From Ceraceosorus guamensis (lineage: Eukaryota > Basidiomycota > Exobasidiomycetes > Ceraceosorales > Ceraceosoraceae): a stretch of DNA of 64,000 nucleotides. Made by a program: the position numbers and the translations under genes. Under the pieces are notes generated by a model that saw only the letters and a list, made by a program, of their open reading frames with translations, had not been told where the DNA came from and ran no database searches. This document shows positions 34,128 through 45,831 of the stretch, piece by piece. The DNA is taken from NCBI RefSeq assembly GCF_003144195.1, contig NW_020290026.1:186001-250000 (forward strand), given 5' to 3'. Position 1 is the stretch's first letter; each line of letters starts with the position of its first letter.

Positions 34128-37100
34128 CTAGGTGCGCTCCTCAGAGGTTCCGCTCAGACCTCTCCTCAACCTGCTCAGTCTCTGAGTGAGCGCGCCAATG
34201 TCCAAAGTCTGACTAGCTGCCCTCGTGAGGTTCTGCCATGCAGAGCCAGACGCTTCGGGTGGACTGGTGGACAGAGCTTCTTCATCGACTAGTTGCTGGC
34301 TTGATGGTGTTCCCCGAGGTTGCTCAAGGGTTCTTGCCGAGTCCTGGCGCTCCGTCGGCACGGCCACGTCCGGCTCTCCAGCTAGAGCAGGCATTGCCAC
34401 ACGATCAAACGCGGACCCGCTTTCCTCCGCCAAAGAGTCCAGTCTTGCGTACTGATCTCCCAGAGCATCCAAATCTCTTCCACTCGTGTTGAGCGCACTT
34501 GCGTCTCCCTCGCTAGCCGTTCTCCTTGACCGACCATTCCACCTGGCAGAGCCGCTTCGTCGAGCATAAGTTGCTTCGTGCAGTTGCTCTGCCGCGTCCG
34601 CTCCTGGAATATAGAACCCCGGGCTGGAAGGCGATAGACCGATGGAAAGTCCTCGCGAGAGAAACGTGGCATAAAGGCCTCTTGCAAGGGCTCGAGATGA
34701 ATGTATAGGACTCCATGGTACGCCAACGCTCTCGTGACCTACCGCTCCGCCTTGTGAGCTCGACCTCATTAGCGGAGATGCAGTCTGCGGGCCAGGACGG
34801 CTGGATTCTGCATTACGGTGCGAGCTGGCACCTTCGATGGGAAGCACGATTTCCTGCACGCCCTCGTCTTGATCCCGTGGGAACGATGGACTGTTCTGCG
34901 CGTGGGAGGCGGAGAAACATCGAGCGCGTCCATCTACTTCCGATGTGCGTTGTTCGTGCGCCAATGAGGGATCGACAACTAATCCTAGCCCTCCGATCAG
35001 ACTAGCGGATCGACTCCTACTTCGTCGGCTGCGAGGGCTCGATACCTCATTACTGCCACCTGAGGAAGCCATTCGCCTTCCGTCCTTGCCAGGGACAACG
35101 GAAGAGCGCGAGCGTAGTGGTGATGACGTAGGAGATGTACGGGGAGACCCATCTGATGCAACAAGCTGCGCGGGCGCACTGGACGGAGGCGTTGGAGCGG
35201 AAGGAGGGGGTAGATGCGGGCCCGCGATACCTGCCGCGTTGGACGCAAGAAGGGCTGTGGTCTCGGTGGCATTTTCCATCGACGCGGGCGATGATACGCC
35301 TTCTACTCCATTGGCATGCCTGTTTTGGGAAATGGAAAGTCCCGATTCGATATCGTCGACCTGGGCTGAATGACTTCCAGGCTCCCCTTGCTCAATAGAG
35401 CCGTACGCTGAGACACCTTCGGCTCCAGTTGCGTCTTGCTTAGGTACCTTGCCGCTTCCATGCGTGCTGACCAAGAAGACTCCGGTCAGCAGAACTGCTG
35501 TTCCGAGAACAACAGCAGTGAGACTGAGGGCAGATAAAGCTGAAAGCTGATCAAAGTACATCAGACCTGTCGAAGTGGCAGAGCGTGCGGGGTCAGTCTT
35601 TGCGACCAAGGAGCTTCTTTAAAGGAATTCGCTCACCAAGCATGATGCTGGCCACGTTATAGGCACAGAACGCTAGTGGACAGACTAGAGTCGGATCTGA
35701 AAGCTTCAGCGCCTTGTTGAGATACCACAGCTGGCACACCGAGCAAAGTAGAGCATGCGAAAGTCAGGAAGTGGCGCGAGAGGGTAGTGGGCCGTGCTGA
35801 GCGACCTCTGATTCACCTGTGCAATAGCAGCGGCTCCAAGAGTCGCCACAATGGCCCAGCTTTGCCATCTACCAAATTGGTTTTCTCCATCTTTTTCAAA
35901 CGTCTTGACCAGCAACTCTACTCCGCTCTTCGCAAGAAGCAAGCATGCACCCGAGAGCGTTCCGCTCGCGGCTCCATATGCAACGCTCAGCATCAACTTC
36001 CTCCTCGCTGCGTGTGCTGACGCGAGGAATTTTGAGACGGCAGCTGCTCTCAGAGATGCATTGCGTGCCAATTTCCTAGGAGACTGGGGGACCGCGTCCA
36101 CAGGCTGACGTAAAGTCGAGCCTTGAGGCGGGCAGCAGCCGTTGTGATACGCCTGACTGTCCAGAACAGCAGAAATCCCTTGCCTTCTCGCCGCCTCGTC
36201 TACTCTAGCCAGGACTGGGGTGGCGACACCTGAGTTGCTTTCTGAGACCTCCACGAGTGGAGCCAGAGAGGGTGCGCTCCATCTTCTTGCCAGCGAGGCC
36301 CGCACGCCGCCCCTACTACTTCCGTTCCCATCGCTAGCCCCACTGCGATCCGAGGATGTGGAAGATGCGCTGGAGCCGCTGGAGCTCTTGCGCCGTCTCC
36401 GCTTGAGAGAGCGGGAGCGCCCTTCCAGCTCGCCAGAAGATAATTGTCGGACATGCTTGTTCAAAGCAAATTCCGTCAAGTGCGCCTGGCAGCGCAACAT
36501 GGTACCGTGGCGAAGCGCATGTTAGCGCAAGCCCGTCTTGATCAGAGTGCCGAGAACTGTATTATCCAGAATACCTTGCTTTGGAGCAATCGCCACTCCG
36601 TACCACTCACACCAGTCAACACCCCTGCTAGAGACAGAGCAAAGCAAGAGCCAAAGGCCACAAATGCAGGACGCGAGTACAGAGCTAAGAGCTCGTCCAA
36701 GCTGTGAGGCTGCTCTTGGATGGCCCCAAAGTAGCCTATAAGCACTGCTCCTAGTGATATGAGCAGGGTCCCTAAATGTGATGGGTTTGGAAAACACACG
36801 TCAGCTTCTGCCCAACACGCTCCGCTCACCCTAGCGCTCTTCACTGAAAAGTGCTTACCTCCAATCATGTTCCAACTGAAAAAGTCATCGAGCAGGAAAC
36901 GCGCGAGCAAAGCATTGAAGAGCAGACTGACTGCACCGAGCGGTGCCAGCATGACGATGGGCAGCGCGTCGATTTGGAAAACAGTGCCACCTATATTAGC
37001 AGTGATGAAGATGGCGAATCCGACGAGCCAAAGCGGACGTTTCCACTCTGTCCTCTGTCGAGAAGATGCTCGCGCTGACTCTGACTTGTGCGAGAGTCGT

Positions 37101-37333
37101 TGCAAGGTGAGGCCTAGCGACTGGACGAAGGAGGAGAGAAGTCCAAGGACGATGGCGACTGGAACTGATATTCCCCCCGGGCCTGCTGCCACTGTGACCA
37201 TGCCTGCGCCGTTTAATTCATCCCCGCTTCGGGAAGGGAGAGCCAGCATCGTGTGCGCGGCCAAGAGCTTGCTGTGCAAGTCGATTGCTTGCGTTATCGT
37301 ATTCCCAGCATTGCTCAAGAGAGGCAGTAGCAT
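34128..37333 (-). CDS. NIPA-like (DUF803) magnesium transporter
   Basis: Five exons close in frame to about 945 residues: 36859-37333, 36611-36771, 35817-36485, 35637-35730 and 34128-35566. The protein has the NIPA fold of about nine helices: VPVAIVLGLLSSFVQSLGLTLQRLSH, the FQIDALPIVMLAPLGAVSLLFN block, GYFGAIQEQPHSLDELLALY, KLMLSVAYGAASGTLSGACL, LWYLNKALKLSDPTLVCPLA and FDQLSALS. These transporters move Mg2+ in endosomes and plasma membrane. Unlike animal NIPA (about 350 residues), it has an Arg/Ser-rich loop of about 130 residues between helices and a disordered tail of about 430 residues. The splice at 36611/36485 was chosen because it bypasses stop codons and keeps phase 0. Confidence 0.8.
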
Positions 37334-37956
37334 TCCGCGGTCGCAAACGAGCGGGAATCGATAGTACAGAATGTGGCCAGTTCTGCGGAACGATGAGCTA
37401 GCTCAAGGGGGGCGTGATGCTCCGCGTTCGCGAGTCGAAGCAGCTCAGCTGCGAAGCGAGGATGGATGAGATCTGAACGTGATCGGCCAAAGTGAGGGAT
37501 GATGATGGAGCGAGAAGCGCATTCACACTGGTGCCCCGCATAGCTGTATCATGCGTGCAGCAGCAGCGCTGCAAGATCGTCAACCATGCGCGCGGCTCCG
37601 CGCAGGGGTGCACAGATCAGCCTGCGTGCGCTAACCCACACAGACAGCCATGCATGCACGAATCGATCACTCTTTTGCTCCCGAGCCCGACAAGCATGCA
37701 ATCACGAATTGTGAATTCACCATTGGATGGTCAGCATCATCCTCGCAGTCTTGTTGGCGTCTTGGCCAAGGCGAGCGCACGTCAAAGCATCAGTTTGGCC
37801 ATCTCACAACAAGACGCCGAGGAGCACAGGCATCGTGAAAGCAACAATGTGAGCCGAGCACACGCTTCCTGACGCGAACGGATATGGCACAGCCTCAAAT
37901 GGCACGCAGCGAGCGGGGCAATGCCATGCGCATTGCCTCAACGACGCTCTTCACGA
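37334..37956. other. Intergenic region
   Basis: Between the start of the NIPA-like gene and the 3' end of ILV3, both on the minus strand. Nothing recognised apart from presumed promoter sequence. Confidence 0.4.
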
Positions 37957-40229
37957 TCAAAAAAAGTCTGTCACAGCTCCTTGAGAAGCATCCGAGACCG
38001 TTGCTGCGTACCTGCGATGACGATCAAGAGTGTCGTGGTGGTAGCAAGAGTCAGTGTGGGCAAGTCGAGTGAGGTCAAGCTGGGTCGACGCGCCGCTCGT
38101 CGATACGTACTTGTATAGCATGCTTTATGGAATTTGACGAAATGGAATGAAGTTGAATAGCGACTATAAGCACCTTTGGCCGCTAAGCTGGGGTGGCACC
38201 CTGACACTCACCCGTTTTTCACCTTGAGCTGCTTCTTGCTGGGATCAGCTTCCCACGCAGCTCTGCGCTGTGCCAAAACGTCTTCCGCGACGTGAATTGT
38301 GATTTCTCTAGCAGCTGCTGAGATCGTCACCTTGTCACCATCCTCGACTGAAGATGTGGAGCAGGAATTACACATACTCGTTAATAATCAAAGCGCCATC
38401 ACGCAGCCATTGGTTCTAGCAGCTCGCTTCTCTCACCGAGCGCGATTGGACCTCCATTGATCGCTTCGGGAACGACATGGCCGACACAGAAGCCATGGCT
38501 AGCCCCCCTGAGATGATGCACAGACAGGAACGGGTGAGGAATGACGAAACAGCAGCGCACGAAGCACGACGATCTGGTTGATGTGAGACTCACGAGAATC
38601 GACCATCAGTGATCAGCGCGGTGCTCTTGCCCAGACCAGCACCCATGACCGCAGCCGTTGATTCCAGCTGTTCCGGCATTCCCGGCGCACCACGAGGTCC
38701 GACGTATCTGATGATGATGATGCTACCCGGTTTTACCTTGCCTTGTCCTATGGCCCTCATCACTCCTTCCTCTTGGTCAAAGCATATTGCGGTACCCGTA
38801 AATTCTGTTCCTTCTTTGCCCGTCAGCTTGGCCACCGCTCCGCCGGGACACAAGTTGCCCCTCATGATGGTCAAGTGACCCGTAGCTTTGATTGGGTTGG
38901 AAAGAGGTCGGATAACGTCTTGATTGTCGAACCTCATCGGTTCCACATCTGCCAGGTTCTCTCGCAATGTCTTGCCCGTGCAGGTCATCACGTCCAAGTT
39001 GAGCAGGTCGGTCTCCATCGCGATGTATTTGATGAGCGGGGCGATGCCGCCAATCCTGAAGAGATCCTCCATGACGTACTTTCCGGATGGCTTCATATCC
39101 GCCAAAAAAGGTGTCCGATCCGTGATCCGCTGAAAGTCGTCGATCGTCAAGTCCACACCCCCCGTCTTTGCGATGGCGATCAGGTGCAACACCAAATTGG
39201 TCGATCCTCCGATCACGCAGTTCATCACTAGCCCATTAATGAACGCTGCTCTCGTCAAAATATCCTTCGGCTTGATGTCTAACTCCAACATTCTCCTCAT
39301 CGCGGGACCAATCCTGGCGCACTCTTTGAGCTTATCGCCGTGCGTCGCAGGCGTAGCAGCCGTTCCAGGCAAACAGACTCCCGCCACTTCCAAAAATGTC
39401 GCAAAAGAGTTGGCGGTGTAGATGCCTCCACAAGCACCTGGGCCAGGACAGCTCTTGCGCACGATGTCCAAGCGCTGCTCATTGGTGATTTTGCCCACAG
39501 CGTACGCTCCAGCCGCTTCGAAGTTGTCCGATATCTGACACACATCGCCTGCTTTCCTTTGCATGCCGGGAACATCGATCGTATGTCGACCTCCAGCAAT
39601 CGTCCCGCCCCATACGAGCAGAGTGGGTCGATTGTGTCTCATGGCAGCAATCAGTGCACCAGGTGGATTCTTGTCACATCCGACGACTGATATGTTGGCG
39701 TCGTAGTATTGACCCATAGTGACCGCTTCGATGGAATCCGCAATGACCTCCCGACTTGCGAGGGAGTACCGCATGCCCGGTGTGCCCATACTGATGGCAT
39801 CGGATATACCAATCGTATTGAATTGCAATCCGACAAGACCGGCCTCCTGACAGCTCTTCTTGATGGCATCCCCAAATGTCCGAAGATGCATGTTGCAAGG
39901 GTTGCCTGAAGGCAGCGCATGTAGACCGTATCAGCATCGTTGTGACGATCAGCGCTGAGCGAGCTTGTCAAAATCACTTGACACCGCTCACCTTCCCACC
40001 ACACCGAACTGATTCCCACCTGCGGCTTGTCGAGATCTTCGACTGTGAGCCCGGCAGCGTGCAGCATGGCCTGACTCGCCCCTCTTGCTTCGCTCTGTGT
40101 GATGAGGCGAGAATGCTTGTTGAGTATTTGGCCAGACGGCGCATTTGCGCCTGCTCCTGCTACTGCTCCAAAGCCGGCAGAGGAGCCTACGGGCCTCGTC
40201 GACTTGATGTCCACTTCTCCAAAAGCCAT
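37957..40229 (-). CDS. ILV3: Dihydroxyacid dehydratase
   Basis: Six exons close in frame to about 607 residues: 39992-40229, 38594-39905, 38437-38507, 38212-38347, 38111-38122 (12 nt) and 37957-38011. The enzyme removes water from 2,3-dihydroxyacids in valine and isoleucine synthesis in mitochondria and carries an Fe-S cluster. Diagnostic motifs are [28 protein letters not shown] (IlvD signature with a cluster Cys), [15 protein letters not shown] (cluster Cys), [10 protein letters not shown], and [16 protein letters not shown] with the substrate-binding Ser/Gly loop. The C-terminus [17 protein letters not shown] matches the family only if the 12-nt exon is used. The ATG at 40229 gives no obvious presequence. 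The in-frame stretch just upstream ([15 protein letters not shown], after a TTGACAG acceptor) looks like a targeting peptide, so a 5' exon may be missing. Confidence 0.93.
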
Positions 40230-41454
40230 CTTGATGGGTCGCAGGACTGTCGATGAGAGGAACTTTGAGGTGGTTGCGCTGTCAAGACATGTGGTGTTAC
40301 GAGAGTCGCAAACGCTGGAGCCAGGAAACTCGGCAGGTCTGCAAAGCTTTCGCCACAAGCGTGGATAGGGGACAAGAGTTGCTGAATGCTTGTGAGTGAG
40401 TCTGATCAAGAAGGGAGCAGATTGGTGACTCGCGAGCGCTCCAGCCACGAATCTGGGGCAGTGCAACCAATCAGACCGGTTACATTTGCAGCACTACGCG
40501 GCGTCCTCAGCATGCCACGCCATGCCATCATGCCATCGCGCTTCGAAAAGTGGGGATGTGGAGGCGTACGCCGCGTTGCTAATTGGTGAGGAAGGTTGTC
40601 CCGCAATCACCAATCTCCACGAGAAGTCGCTCCACCAGCCGTTTGATTGCTCTGCGCTCAAGAGCGGCTTCATGAGCATGACCGCGCGACGGAGAACAAC
40701 ACTTGCCTCGCATGAAACACAAGGAGCGTTGCAAGTGCACCCAGCAGTCACCAGTTTTGAGTGGTGAGTAGTCCCACGATCGTCCGAACTTATTCTTCGC
40801 TGCACTTCGACTTGAATGGTCCCTCATTCGTGATTGGAGCGGCCCTTGATGGGCCGGGCCCTCGCGCCGGCAAGGCCTCGGCTCGTGCGCGAGCCGCATG
40901 TACTGCGTGCAGCATGTTCTCGAACACGCGCGTTTCTCATCGCGGGTCGTCCCTCCTATAGCCGCGGGTTGAGCGACTATCCACATCACTTGCACGCGCG
41001 CGCGTTGTATAGTGTTGGTGTGGAGGCTGCTGCCGGCCTGCCGGCCTGCCCGCCTGCCTGCCTGCCTAGCTGTAGCTGCGCCTCAATTACCCGGCCGGTG
41101 TTTGTTCAACATGCTGTCTCGTGTGACGCTCAATCAATCAAGCCATGCGGCCTGCCTGCCTGTAGCCAAGCTGCTCTCATCACAGTGACGCGGCCATGGA
41201 TCATTGACGAAGGTCGGATATATCGCACACATGAACAGGACTGCGACGCTTAATTATTTGCTGCTTCCTAATCTGGTTCAGAACAAGGACGACCGACACT
41301 CACCACCAAGCAGGTCACTCCACCGCCCGGCCAAGCATCTCCACCCATCTGCGCCCCCCTTGCCTCCGACAAGCTCCATCAACACTGCCAGTTGCGGGAA
41401 GTGACTGCTTGCACGCGCTTCTCTTTTCTTCGTCCTCAACGGCGGTATTCTGCG
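40230..41454. promoter_or_regulatory. Divergent promoter region ILV3 / kinesin
   Basis: The region separates two divergently transcribed genes. No coding signal apart from a possible unassigned 5' exon of ILV3 near its start. It includes a CCTGC-type repeat described separately. Confidence 0.5.
41032..41068. repeat. GCCTG-type low-complexity repeat
   Basis: Imperfect tandem run of GCCGGCCT, GCCC and CCTG units in the ILV3/kinesin promoter region. Confidence 0.6.
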
Positions 41455-44400
41455 ATGTTTCGCGCGGGATTGTCACCCTCTCGATCGACGAATGCCGATC
41501 ACTCGCCCTTCAACACCCTTCGACGTTCCATCTCCTCCCACTCCATCGACTCGGATTCTGCAGCTCCCTCGACACCTACACGAAAGTCGGCAAGGATAGC
41601 CAAAGGCTCCAAGACCTCGCCTGACAAGTCCCACAGTAACAATCGCCCTGCCGGGATCAGCTCTTCGCCCATCAAAAGCAAAGTGGCAGAGACGCGCATA
41701 ACGGGCATCACGGCTACAGGTTCTCGCTCTTCGTCCACATTCTCACTCGGTGATTTGGAAGACGACGACTCGCAAAGCGCTTCCACATTGGCAACAAGCG
41801 CAGAGATGAGTGATATCGAGCTGGAGGATCCGGCTGAGCTGAGCTCTGGTCCGGGACCAAGCGCTGCTCCTGCCAAGCAGAACGTCGTCGTCTGCGTAAG
41901 GATGCGGCCGGCGTCGAATGCTCAACCCATGGAACCCATCTGGACGCTGGACGCAGCGAATCAGAAGATATGCCCCACTGATCAACATCCCTCGCTGGCC
42001 AAGCGAGCACCCTCGTCAGCTCCTCAGCCTTCGACATCCAGCAGCGCGCTCATGGCCGCCTCACCATCCAACAGCGAGCTCGATGGCAGCTCGACCTACA
42101 ACTTTTGTTTCGACTCGCTCGTAACCCCAGAGGCGTCCACGGATGTCATGTACGAGCAACACATCAGTCCGCTTGTCACTGCTGCTGTCCAAGGGTACAA
42201 TGGCACCGTATTCGCATATGGACAGACGGGTAGTGGAAAGACGCACACCATGAGCGGGTCGAAAGAAGAGCCTGGTGTGATCAGCAGAGCGGTTGATGAA
42301 GTGTGGAGAGGCGTGGAAAGCGTAAGTTGCAAAAAGTGCACGTCTACGTTGACATGAGCAGCGGGTCGCTGATGACGTGCTGATGTCCCTGCTTGCGCAC
42401 CGCAGGACGATTCGCGAGAATTCCTGTTGCGCGTGTCCTACCTCGAGATATACAATGAGACGCTGCGGGATCTCCTGGCGCCCTTGCCAGCTAGAGTCAA
42501 GAGCGGCTCGCTTCAGGATGGCGGCGATGATACTCGTCCAGCTTCGCCCACCAAAGGTGGTCACACGCCTTCGAATGCAGCCTCGGGAGGAGCATTGCGC
42601 ATCATCGAAGGGCCCAGCAGGGTGCAGGTGGTGGGTCTGCGGGAGGACATTGTGACATCGCCCGAGGACGTGCTGTCGCTGCTCGAAGCTGGACAGAGAC
42701 ACCGACACCAAGCAGCAACGGACTGGAATGAACGCAGCAGCCGGTCCCACTGCGTCTTTACCATCACAATCGAGAGTCGCGATAAGCAAGTGCATGGCAG
42801 CGAAGTGCGCATCAGCCAGCTCAACCTCATTGATCTAGCGGGCAGCGAGCGCGCTGCATCGTCTCAGGACAGACGCAAGGAGGGAGCCTTCATCAACAAG
42901 TCTCTCCTCACTCTGGGCACCGTCATTGCCAAACTGTCCGAAGCTTGTGAAAAGGATGATGGCACAGGCAGCAACCAAGCCGCTTCTCAGCATATTCCGT
43001 ACCGCGACTCGAAACTGACTAGGCTTCTGCAGAACTCGCTTGGAGGGAACGCTAGAGTGGCCGTCGTCTGTACGCTCAGCCCGCTAAAAGAGCACGCAGT
43101 GGAAAGCTTGAGCACCCTCAAATTTGGACGCAGATGCAAGATGGTCACCACTCGCGCAAGACGTGGCACAGTAGTGGACGACAAGGCGCTTCTTCAGCGC
43201 TACCGTCGGGAGCTTGACAAGCTGAGAGCGAAGCTGGAAAAGGGTGTCGGCGGCGTCGTTTCCTCGGCAGGAGCAGCGCTAGATGACTCCTCGGTAAAGG
43301 ATCTCGAAAGCCGCCGTGAAGAAGCAGAGCGGGATGTCGCAGCTGCTCAGAAGCAGAAGCAAGAGCTGAGAGGTCAAGTGGAACACCTTACACGCCTGAT
43401 CCTCACTAGCAAGAGCATCGCTTCGGATAGAAAATCGCAGCAGGGCATTGCTTCGATGCGAGAATCCAGCACCTTGCTTTGTGCAGGAAATGATACCACA
43501 CCTCGACGTGGACCTCGACGGACGGATGCAGGGCTGATGCATCGTCCCTCTCTACTCTTCTTGGAGGACGATAAGTCGGATCCTAATTCTCCGATTGCCA
43601 CGTTGCCAGCAGGTCCTCGGCCTTTTGCACTCGAAGCTGAGCTCTCTTCTCTAAGACGGGAGCTTGCAAATGCGCACTCGACACAACGAGACTCTGAGAA
43701 TGCTCATCGCGTCGAAATGGAACAGATCACAGCTCGAGCAAAGGAGCTGGAGGCTGCCAATCGCGCATTAGAGGAAGATCTAGATGCGGCTGATGCTTGG
43801 TGCAAGCAAGCTAAGGCCGACTTTGCTGAGGCAGAGAGGAGGGAAGAGCAAGCACGAATGGAAGCCAGAGAAGCAAGAGAGGCCAACAAGATCTTGGAAC
43901 TGGTTGCGAAGAGCAAGGAAGCCCGTCAGCAGGGTCCCGCGGAGGAGTCTGAATTGGTCCGACAACTTGAGCGGAAGCACGAAGCAGCATTGGCTGCTTT
44001 GAGGGAAGAGCTTACTGCGACGCATTCCGAGCATGTGCAAGAGCTCAGAGCGCAATGGACACAGCAAGAGCAGGCCTCCGTTCAGCGCTCAGAAGAACTC
44101 ACGAGAGAATTGACAACTGAGCGAGAAGCGTTGGCTGTCGCGCAGAAGGAGCTTTCGGACGCTAGGCTGGCTACTCTGAACGAAAACGCTGAGCGCGATT
44201 TCGAACAGCTTGTTCGGGGCGGTGCAGAGACTGTTGCGAATGCTGCGCCAAGCACCGCTTCTAGAGCTATCCTGGAACGAAGGGAGAAGGATGTGGCAGC
44301 TCGCGAAGCAGCGGTCGCTGAAAAGGCGAAGGAAATCGAGACCATGCGAAGTAACGTTCGAGCGCTGCCTGTCCCGACTTCGCCTAGCATCGCTTCGACC

Positions 44401-45831
44401 GCAAGTCAATCAGCACGCGTTCGAGAATTGGAGCAGAGCGTCATTGACATGCAGCAGCATACTGCGAGCCTGCAGTCCGAGCTGGGCAGATCAAAGACCA
44501 ACGTGGAACAGTTGCAGAGTCAGCTCGATGTCGTAAAGCGCTCAACGCTGACAAATGCAACAACCAGCTCACCACCTAGCTCGGTGAAGCAGCTCAGTGT
44601 GGACGATCGCGCTACTATCGTCGAGCTTCAGGTGCAGGTCGAGGTGCAGCAATCACGCATCGCTAATTTGGAAAAGCAGCTGGTCGAGGCTCGAGTGCGA
44701 GGTCGACGACTCTCTGTCGCCACAGCTGCTGGGACGCCAATCCCTGGCACGCCGAGAAAGCTAGCAGACGCAGGAGTGGATCTTCAGCGCTCGTCGCCTG
44801 TTCTTGCAGAGGGGACATTGCCACAAGCACCTGCCTCGCCTGTCCGTCGATATGACCGATTCGGGGCGCTTCAGGTCACCACCTTGAACACAGGCTCTCA
44901 AGCACTCAATCGTGGTGGCTCTCTTCGAGAGTATCGACGCTACGCTCCGACCGAGTCGCCGTTCGTTGGACGAGCAGGGCTTGCGTCTCGCTTCACCGCC
45001 AGCACTGCCGCCGGAGACCTCTCTGCAGCCTGCGCTTCTGAAGCCACGCAGCGAGAGGTGGCAGCGGCGGTCAGAGCCGAGAAAGAGGAGATCGAAAGGT
45101 TGAATGCTGTCATTGCTTCTCAGAGAGCCATCATGGCAGACTTGGAACGCAGCGTGGCCAAGTGGAAGGAGCGCTTGATTGCCCAACAAAGCATCATCGA
45201 ACGGCTTTCGAAGGAGAGCGCAATGGACGGTGATCTGGAGCCCACGCAAGGCCTGAGGCAGGGCGACAAACTTGGCAAATCCCATTTGCAAGAGGTGACG
45301 TTGAACAACGGACGCAAGCGGCTGTCATCTGGTAGTGGTGCAGCCATCTCTTCTCCATTTCGAGAACGTTTCTCGTTGACTGCTCCTCTACACGAAGGTT
45401 CGCCAGCTCTGCGAAGGACTGGCAGCACCATCTCGCCCTATGCGCGCCACAACGGTAGCTCTTCGCCTTACTACGGGGCGCACACGTTTGGCAGGGCACC
45501 GACAGGTCTCGGTCTGTTACCCAGCTCGCCCAAGAAAGACGCATCGATTGCGAGCGGATGGACGCACATACCGGGCAGTGGACCCGAGCCTCTTCCTTTA
45601 TCAGATGCGCAAGCTGCTGCATCCTCCGCCTCTCGAAGAAGACCTCGGCGGACCATCGAGAATGATCTCGCTACCCTCTCCAGTAGCCCCCGGGTGGAAG
45701 CTGCCAAGAGCAAACTGCTCGAGCCCGCGGTTTGTGGACACGCTACGCCGAACGGAAGTCCTGGGAAACTTCACACCCCTTCTCTGAGATCTAGCGCGAC
45801 TTGTAGACCCACACGGGATTACTACGTCTAA
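41455..45831 (+). CDS. Kinesin-7 (CENP-E/Kip2-like) motor protein
   Basis: Two exons (41455-42321 and 42406-45831) join in phase 0 to about 1430 residues. A Ser-rich N-terminal extension of about 145 residues precedes the motor domain (about 145-540): NVVVCVRMRP, P-loop GQTGSGKTHT (from 256), switch I NERSSRSH (about 398) and switch II LIDLAGSE (about 431), then IPYRDSKLTRLLQNSLGGNA. The neck TLKFGRRCKMVTTRARRG and the N-terminal motor place it in kinesin-7. A long coiled coil (about 590-820, and again near 1050-1100) supports dimerisation, and the tail is Ser/Pro-rich. Kip2-type kinesins promote microtubule growth at plus ends; in smut fungi kinesin-7 motors affect polar growth. Which kinesin-7 paralogue this is cannot be told from the sequence alone. 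Confidence 0.9.
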
